From Diphasiastrum complanatum (lineage: Eukaryota > Streptophyta > Lycopodiopsida > Lycopodiales > Lycopodiaceae): a stretch of 64,000 nucleotides of DNA. Location: the NCBI GenBank assembly GCA_029204225.1, contig CM055113.1, forward strand, positions 32,138,299 to 32,202,298, written 5' to 3'. A program made the position numbers and the translations under genes. Below are positions 58,346-64,000 of this stretch, piece by piece. The notes below the pieces were generated by a model that saw only the letters and a list, made by a program, of their open reading frames with translations, ran no database searches and was not told the origin of the DNA. How positions within the stretch are numbered: position 1 is the stretch's first letter; the number at the start of each line of letters is the position of its first letter.

Positions 58346-58628
58346 ACTAGAGAGTGTGTGGCAAAGAGTGGAAGGGCATTTTAAGCTATCCTAGTTAAAG
58401 CCTGTGATGTTCATCTAGCATCGGGTTAGTGTAGCATCTAAGTTTTTCCAGAAGTATATCTTCCTGAATAAAGTTTATGGCTTCTTCGTGAATAGTGTAG
58501 CATCTTCTTTTTCAAACATATTTTACTTAAAGTTTATTCTTCTTTATCGATCGTGCAACATCTTTCTCAAAAGTTTATTCTTCTTTATCTAGCATCATTT
58601 TACAAAAAGTTTATTCTTCTTGACGCAG

Positions 58629-58635
58629 TTTATAG
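58629..58635 (+). promoter_or_regulatory. TATA-like element of gene copy D
   Basis: TTTATAG in GCAGTTTATAGCCTGATC, 149 bases before the ATG. About 30 bases downstream lies the ACTCACTCATTCACTC tract, a likely start region with Inr-like TCA motifs. Confidence 0.45.
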
Positions 58636-58783
58636 CCTGATCTCACTCACTCATTCACTCACTCGTCTCATCTCAGGAGTGACAACTCTCTCACTCACTC
58701 GCTGGTCTCTCAGGAGTCGTCGGTACTGCTACTACTCTCGCTTGAAGCTCATCCCTCAAACCCATTCAACTTTAATTTCAAGC

Positions 58784-59134
58784 ATGGCGCAAGACCAAGT
58801 AAGCAAAAAGTACCTTTATCAGGGTCATGTCCATGGAGAGGCAGTGAGCGGCATCAAGCTCCTGGCTCTCAAAATACATGACGAGAGCAAAAATTTTGCA
58901 GGCTCTGCCATAGTTGACACTAGTTCTGCTGTACTGGAGACGATTACCGGCACATTGTACACCGACAACCTGCATGAGCTACACAATAACACGGTTAGCT
59001 TCAAGTTCAAGACGGAACACGATAAATTCATTGTCAGCTTCTACGATAAGCATGAAAAGTGGCTGGGTGTTGTCGAAGCTAACCCTATCAAGAGCGTCAC
59101 TGTGCCTGGTCAGGGGACTGGATGTTGGGAATAG
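58784..59134 (+). CDS. Small unrecognised protein, copy D of the MAQDQ family (most complete)
   Basis: The 116-residue product starts at an ATG in favourable context (AAGCATGGCG). Segments are MAQDQVSKKYLYQGHVHGEA, LLALKIHDESKNFAGSAIVD, LETITGTLYTDNLHELHNNT, VSFKFKTEHDKFIVSFYDKH, EKWLGVVEANPIKSVTVPGQ and GTGCWE. There is no signal peptide, transmembrane segment or known motif; the alternating pattern suggests a beta-sandwich or beta-barrel of lectin or lipocalin size, which is only inference. No intron is visible. The 3' flank is not shared with repeats, so this is the copy with a native-looking end and the best candidate for the parent gene. The upstream frame is open for 77 further codons but lacks an ATG. 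Confidence 0.7.
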   Translation: MAQDQVSKKYLYQGHVHGEAVSGIKLLALKIHDESKNFAGSAIVDTSSAVLETITGTLYTDNLHELHNNTVSFKFKTEHDKFIVSFYDKHEKWLGVVEANPIKSVTVPGQGTGCWE

Positions 59135-60579
59135 GATTCATAGTTATCTGCATCTTATTCTATGAAATCGGCATATGCTTCCTCATGTCATTTGTGCTAT
59201 AAATGACGAAGAAGCTTGTTATAATAGTATAGTGAATGCCGTTGTTAGGACTAGTGCGATGCTGTTGGATCACATAGTTGTGATCGGATTACTAAATCGT
59301 AATGATGTTGCTGCTATGATAATATGATAAACATTATGGTTTTGTATTACGTGATTGTGATTGTGTTGTCCGGCGACGTCTGATGCGTAGATACCTGCCT
59401 TTCTTTTGGTTGAGTGTGTAACAATATTGGACATTATGCTCAATGGTTGTTGTTTTACTTCATGCCGGCTTGTCCAGAACTGCTTAATCCAGCGCATTTT
59501 GAGATCTCTCCTGATTTCTTTTATGCACACAGCACGCACAACTAGATCTGCTAGTTGTGTTCAATTGCAACTAGGAAAAAGCTTCTTTTTTTTCATCTGG
59601 GAAATTGTTCCACCTGCACTCATGCGATTCTTTTAATCTATGTCACCTGCATTAGCAATAGAGACCACACATGAAAAGCCTTGCTGCACCCATACAAGTC
59701 ATTGATGCACGAACATCCTACATTATTCAAGCATGAAGCAACCTGTTTAAAATTAGATAAAGAACTTAATCCTATCAGATACTCACAAGAGACAAGCTGT
59801 AACGAAAAACACTGAGTGTGATGAACAAATCTTATCATATATTCGTAGAAAACAAAGCACATACGTATATACAGAGATTTGGGTGTCCTTTTTCTCCACA
59901 ACTGTCTCTAATCAACCTTTTGGCGCCAACTCTAGGCTTGCTAGCTCATTCCGATGCTTCGCTTCTGACGATTCTGCATCAGAACAGCATTGCTGGATTG
60001 CAGATTAGAAAGGATGATTGCATGCCAGTTGGGTTGCACTATCTGATTCAAACACTGGCAAATTACTGATTACGAAATTAGCTTATCTTTGCTAACGGAC
60101 TGCAATGCACTATCTGATCCATGAATGAATTACGATGCAGGTTTCATGCTTATCTTTAGTAAGAATGTACTGCTAGTCCAGGATTAAGCGCAATTGATGA
60201 CTGCAGAATATTTAGTTTTTAGTCCAAGTCTGGCAACAGCTTCTAGATAGATAGTTATTGCATTGCGCTGCTTTATCTATCATGGTCGAAACACGACAAT
60301 ACACGTGATAAGCACCAAAAAAACTAGGCTAGGCTTAGGAGAAAGGTTAGATTGCATGTCTGAAAGGATTGTGAAATTAACCAAGCTCTAACGGATACAA
60401 AAAGATAATTGTGATCGTCCAGATTTCAATAAGATAGAAATTGCGTGGAAATTGTTAAAAATGTGTAACATTAACGAGTTTAGGATTTAGCGACACAAAA
60501 GTAGCGTTGCATGGTATTTTCTTCAGTTTTGGAGCTCGAAAGCTCAACAACTTCTGAATCACCATTCATATGACCTGGA
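59135..60579. other. Downstream flank of copy D, no recognised gene
   Basis: No domain was recognised. It presumably holds the native 3' untranslated region and terminator of copy D, but no single polyadenylation signal stands out. Confidence 0.4.
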
Positions 60580-60683
60580 CATAACCACCGGATGTAGCAA
60601 CTTAGATCAAAATTCGTGGCTCTGTTAAGGCCTCTGTAATGGCTGCCATGTCATATGCAGCAGCGGCTTCCTCCACTCTGTCT
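60580..60683 (-). pseudogene. AP2-domain fragment (AINTEGUMENTA/WRINKLED-like) with frameshift
   Basis: The minus strand reads RVEEAAAAYDMAAI and, after a shift of frame, YRGLNRATNFDLSCYIRW. Together they match the second half of an AP2 repeat (EEAA-AYD-AAIKYRGLNA-TNFDLSRYI-W) of plant euAP2/ANT transcription factors. The Lys codon between AAI and YRG is lost in an apparent 4-bp deletion near 60,637. Only about 33 codons remain. Confidence 0.65.
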
Positions 60684-60865
60684 GGATGCAAACATCAGCA
60701 ATATAATTTTTCTGAGAATATATAAATAAGTTATCAACAAAAATGTTGCATCAAAATAGGCAATCCGGATACTATGGATATAGGATGCTACCTAGTCGTT
60801 GTGATCTCTTGTAAATCAGAAGATATGATGGTTTATTTCCTCCAGCTACGCTAGGCATTATGAAG

Positions 60866-61344
60866 TTATTCAAATCCAGGGAGGTATATATATACACAAA
60901 AAGACATCATTCTAAACTTATTACTAGGCAGGAGTAGGAGCATATTCTCCCAGAAACCTTGCATATTTGTGCATGAAGCCATGTCCAGCAATGAGGCTTC
61001 ATGTTTCTGGCCAGAGAAAGTTGCACAGGTTTGGAGATAGATACCTGTACAAGAAAAATGCAGTTCGGATTTATGAGAAAATTATGAGCAAGTAGCAGCT
61101 TTTGCTGATTGGATGATAAAAGATTTGAGTAGAGATCACCTTCTCCTACAGCGAGCTTTGTCAAGAGATCGATGATGTTGGGACAGCTGGTTTGGCACGC
61201 TGGCTCGCAGAATCGAGCAGCAAATTTGGGATCGAGCAGGCCGTCTGTTGATAACCCAATTGCCATTCTCTCCAAACCACATGCATTGAGGCATTCATCG
61301 GTTTCGATCAAATCAATGCTCTTCTCCGCCATGATCACAGACGT
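60866..61344 (-). pseudogene. PAR1-family gene, two 3' exons (partial)
   Basis: Exon 61,140-61,344 follows a TATTGTTGGTGCAG acceptor and reads TSVIMAEKSIDLIETDECLN, ACGLERMAIGLSTDGLLDPK, FAARFCEPACQTSCPNIIDL and TKLAVGEG, ending in a GT donor. Exon 60,866-61,044 follows CTTGTACAG and continues IYLQTCATFSGQKH to a TAA. The pattern IETD-C--ACG--R---G-S-D-LL-P-F---C-PAC---CPNI-DL---LA-GEG is diagnostic of the plant PAR1 (photoassimilate-responsive) family, small secreted cysteine-rich proteins of unclear function. Splice sites and frame are intact here, and the C-terminal extension is longer than usual. The first exon, with signal peptide and first cysteines, was not found up to 61,700, so the gene is probably truncated; an exon farther away is possible. 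Confidence 0.75.
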
Positions 61345-61689
61345 CTGCACCAACAATAATAAATGAGCAATTGGATTTTCTCTATGCAAGGCATCAGATC
61401 CTTTACTCAAAGCTTGAAACATACGTAATTGACGTTCAGTCGATTTTAAGGCCATTTTCGGCCCTAGATTATTTTGCATAATTGTGCTCATTTGGGAGTT
61501 TGTGGCTCCTGTACGCTGGCTGCACACATTCTCTTGTAAGCGTGCTCTCTCTACACAGTCTTTGTGGGTGTTCTATCTCCACATTCTATTATAGCATAGA
61601 TGATTTTTCGATCACTCTTCCACGCTACATAGCATGTGCCATTGTTGGCTCTGAACTACAAATTCACTAATACGGGAATGTAGTAAACT
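61345..61689. other. Intron or upstream flank of the PAR1 relic
   Basis: The minus-strand frame running into the exon from 61,527 (CSQRTGATNSQMST...) does not resemble PAR1 and is probably intron or unrelated sequence. Confidence 0.4.
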
Positions 61690-62750
61690 CAAGATTGGTC
61701 CGATTTCAATGATCTATTGTGAGTGATAAGGACCAAAGCCGCATGTTAGGAATCAAATCTGGGTTATCTCAACTTATGGGCTTCAAATATGAGCTACTTG
61801 ATTTCCCTAAATTTCACCATTCTTGAATTTGGTCATCAATGTGCAAGCTTGAGTCATCAGAGCCAATATTGGTCTATCTTGATTTAGAGATATCATATTT
61901 GATCAATCTTGAGTCATCGGGTTCAATCCCATCAACAAGGGGCCAATCTCGAGTAATCCCAAGATACTAAATGCAAGATTGATCAATTATCCTCGCTCAA
62001 TAACCTGTGTAAAGTAATAAGCATCAATTTTGAGCTACCTTGCAATGTATATATCAAACTCAAGCTACCTCGAGGGATACACATCGAATTTGAGCTACAT
62101 CCATCGATAGAAATCAATTACATCGATAAGGTGTTAAATATAAGCAATCTGAATGTTCTTTTCCTCAACACAAGGACCCAAATTGAACTATCTCGCACGA
62201 TAGACATCAAATTTGAGTTATATGTCAATTTTACCGATGATATATGTAGGGGTCAAAACTGAGCTCTCTGATAAGGGCAATCTAAATGTACTAAACTTGA
62301 AATTGGTCAAACTAAAACCCTCAATGAGCTGCGTGGAATGATAAGTGTCAAAATTGCATGATAGGCATCAAATTTGAATTATCTCAAACTATAGGCCTCA
62401 AATTTGAGCTAGTTGAATCTCCTAAATTTCAACATCCTTGAATTTGATCACTCAATATGAAACCTCAAGTCATAAGAGCCAATATTGATGTATCTTGAGT
62501 TCTTAAATTTCAATTTGAAGCATCTCAAATTGTCGGAGCCAATTCCATCAACAAGGGCTCAATCTCGAGTGATTTAAGGATACTAAGTACAAGATCAGTT
62601 AATCTCAATGAACTATGTCAAGTAATAAGTGTCAAATCCAAGCTAGCCTGTATATCAAACTTGAGGTATCTTGAGATATATATATCAAATTTGAGCTATA
62701 TCAAGTGATAGAAGTCAATTCCATATATAAGGGTCAAATTTGAATTGTAT
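61690..62750 (+). repeat. Diverged tandem duplication, ~615-bp unit
   Basis: The segment around GGGCTTCAAATATGAGCTAC at 61,780 is repeated around GGCCTCAAATTTGAGCTAG at 62,393. Both continue through CCTAAATTTCA, CTTGAATTTG, AGAGCCAATATTG and CCATCAACAAGG. Inside each unit a short motif TCAAATTTGAGCTA recurs at irregular spacing. No coding potential was seen. Confidence 0.8.
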
Positions 62751-62989
62751 GAATGACCAGATATTAGAGCATCTATTGTCTTTGTTGTCACGAGTGACAC
62801 AATTCTATCTATAAGGGGCCAAAATTGATTGTCCCAAACTTTAGATTGATCAAGTTCCACCACTCGATCAAGTACGTCAAGTGCCAAGGATTCAAGTTCT
62901 GTCCTCAGAACTTAAAACTGGGAAAGTTCATCCTTAAGCTTCCTTCTTGTTACCAGGAATCATCATCATCTGTGTGATCTTCCATTAGT

Positions 62990-63772
62990 TATTAGGTAAG
63001 GTGCACTGTGATTAGATTTAATGGTGCACTAGTTCCAGGTCTTAATGGACAATTCTTGTAGCAGTGTCCATATCCGCAGTCTCGACAAAAGGGTGTGTAT
63101 TGTCCCTTGTAAGGACATTCTGCAATTCGATGGCCTTAGTCACATTCGTAACATCCATAATTTCTACCACCTTGACGCTAAGGTTGAGCCGCATAGGTCG
63201 TGTAATATTTGTTAATGGCTGGATCCACAAACATCTCGTCCGGCTCGAACCATTGTTGCTACTTAGGTTGAGGTAGTGCTGGTACTTCTTGTTCCGCTGC
63301 TGCTAAATTCACATGAGCCACTTAGTTGTTAGTTGACCCTGGTGGTGTAGGTAAGGCCATGCACTGCTGATTGTTCGGCACGCCATACCTCGGTGCCGCA
63401 TTGGATGCCCCTTGATGATAAGGATATGAGGTTTGATAAGGACTCCTCTTCTACTGTATAATCCAGGGGTTAAATGGGAAAAATGTCGTCTCGTGCAATG
63501 ATGTGTTGCATAGATGGCAGAATCTCTGTGTCAATCTTAGGTTTTGCTTTAAAATCGGACTCTCATTGGCTGTATGGTTCTGAGTGCAAGCTGAGCACCA
63601 TACATTTTCTCGACGGGGTTACTGCAGTTGAGTCTGTTCTAGTGGATTTGGAATTGGTGCTACAGCTCCCTACAAGGCCTTCAGTTTCTGATCAAATTGT
63701 GCTGTCAATTGTTCCATCTGCTACTTTTGTAGCTTTGTCATTTGTTCCATCAACAACTCGGTGAATAGGTTG
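62990..63772 (-). pseudogene. Retroelement gag C-terminal part with two zinc knuckles
   Basis: The minus strand reads a Gln/Pro-rich linker (GASNAAPRYGVPNNQQCMAL and PKQQWFEPDEMFVDPAINKY) and then two CCHC knuckles: CYECD-stop-GHRIAEC at about 63,120-63,160 and CRDCGYGHCYKNC at about 63,060-63,098. The double knuckle and linker fit a Ty3/gypsy-like gag, but the family is not certain. Stops are scattered. The N-terminal part is cut off by the CACTA terminus at 63,773. Confidence 0.7.
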
Positions 63773-64000
63773 CACTACAAGAATTGCCGCGATTTTCGAC
63801 GGGATTTCTGACATGAAATCGCGTTTTAATTTTTTTTTTAATTGACGCGGGTGTCAAAAAATGCGTCGCTACAAGGTCGTCGGAATCCGTCGCATTTAAA
63901 ATCTGTCGAAATCCGACGCCAAGCCCAAAACCGGCAACATGCCACGTGGACATCGGATTCCAACGGCCCGGCCACATGGACGTCGGATTCCGATGTCCAC
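63773..64000 (+). mobile_element. CACTA-type transposon terminus, continuing beyond the window
   Basis: Starts CACTACAAGAATTGCCGCGA and continues TTTTCGACGG...AAATCGCG, then a T-rich stretch and AATTGACGCGGGTGTC. The layout equals that at 21,998 (CACTACAACACCCGCCACGA, AATCGCGAG, T-rich, AATTCGTCGCGG), so they are related families. GTCGGATTCC/TCCGACG motifs follow in both orientations. It was inserted into the gag sequence to its left. Confidence 0.8.

Noticed and set aside
58553..58783. 77-codon N-terminal extension of gene copy D (and 780-1,010 for copy A)
   Set aside because: It has no ATG, begins only at GTG, and spans the conserved TATA-like element and leader. The ATG at 58,784 is the reasonable start.

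Overview
The window is nuclear DNA of a land plant. It is AT-rich, has no compact gene order, and consists mostly of degenerate LTR retrotransposons, DNA transposons, long (CT)n/(GT)n microsatellites and repeat mosaics. Short relics of plant host genes (UBA-domain protein, Argonaute, histone H4, AP2, PAR1, DNA amino-methyltransferase) lie between them. Primer-binding sites for tRNA-iMet and tRNA-Asp, chromodomain Ty3/gypsy elements, CACTA termini and a PAR1-family exon all point to a plant. The methyltransferase relic leans weakly towards a non-seed plant; I cannot name the species.

Left part (1-15,400): copy A of a small unrecognised gene (start MAQDQ) with repeat flanks; a complete but inactivated chromovirus (TE-A, 5,043-10,958) with a perfect 5-bp target duplication, inserted in a UBA-domain gene relic; a MITE next to a truncated gene copy B; then a repeat mosaic with Ty1/copia gag.

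Middle (15,400-36,500): a DNA methyltransferase pseudogene; a 1.3-kb gag-like sequence present twice in inverted orientation; two CACTA-type termini 12.3 kb apart. Between the termini, a tRNA-Asp-type Ty3/gypsy element (TE-B) is split between protease and reverse transcriptase by a second element, TE-C (24,653-30,740). TE-C has 1.13-kb LTRs and a perfect CGGAC target duplication, and carries only a gag gene.

Right part (36,500-64,000): an inverted copy of the 11.8-15.4 kb mosaic ends in gene copy C, whose last codon comes from the LTR of a chromovirus (TE-E) lacking protease and reverse transcriptase. Then follow a possible host gene of unknown function, Argonaute exons, an almost open hAT transposase, more mosaic, a histone H4 pseudogene, a TE-A fragment fused to another gypsy element, gene copy D (the best copy), AP2 and PAR1 remnants, a 0.6-kb tandem repeat, and a gag gene cut by a third CACTA terminus.

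The only plausible working protein genes are gene copy D (58,784-59,134), possibly copies A and C, and perhaps the unknown gene at 46.3-47.2 kb. Nearly everything else is broken, and many stops are C-to-T/G-to-A transitions as expected for methylated, silenced repeats. No conventional functional system was found. The most unusual item is the four-copy MAQDQ gene family, which moves with a fixed promoter, microsatellite and repeat block and has a different 3' end at each copy.
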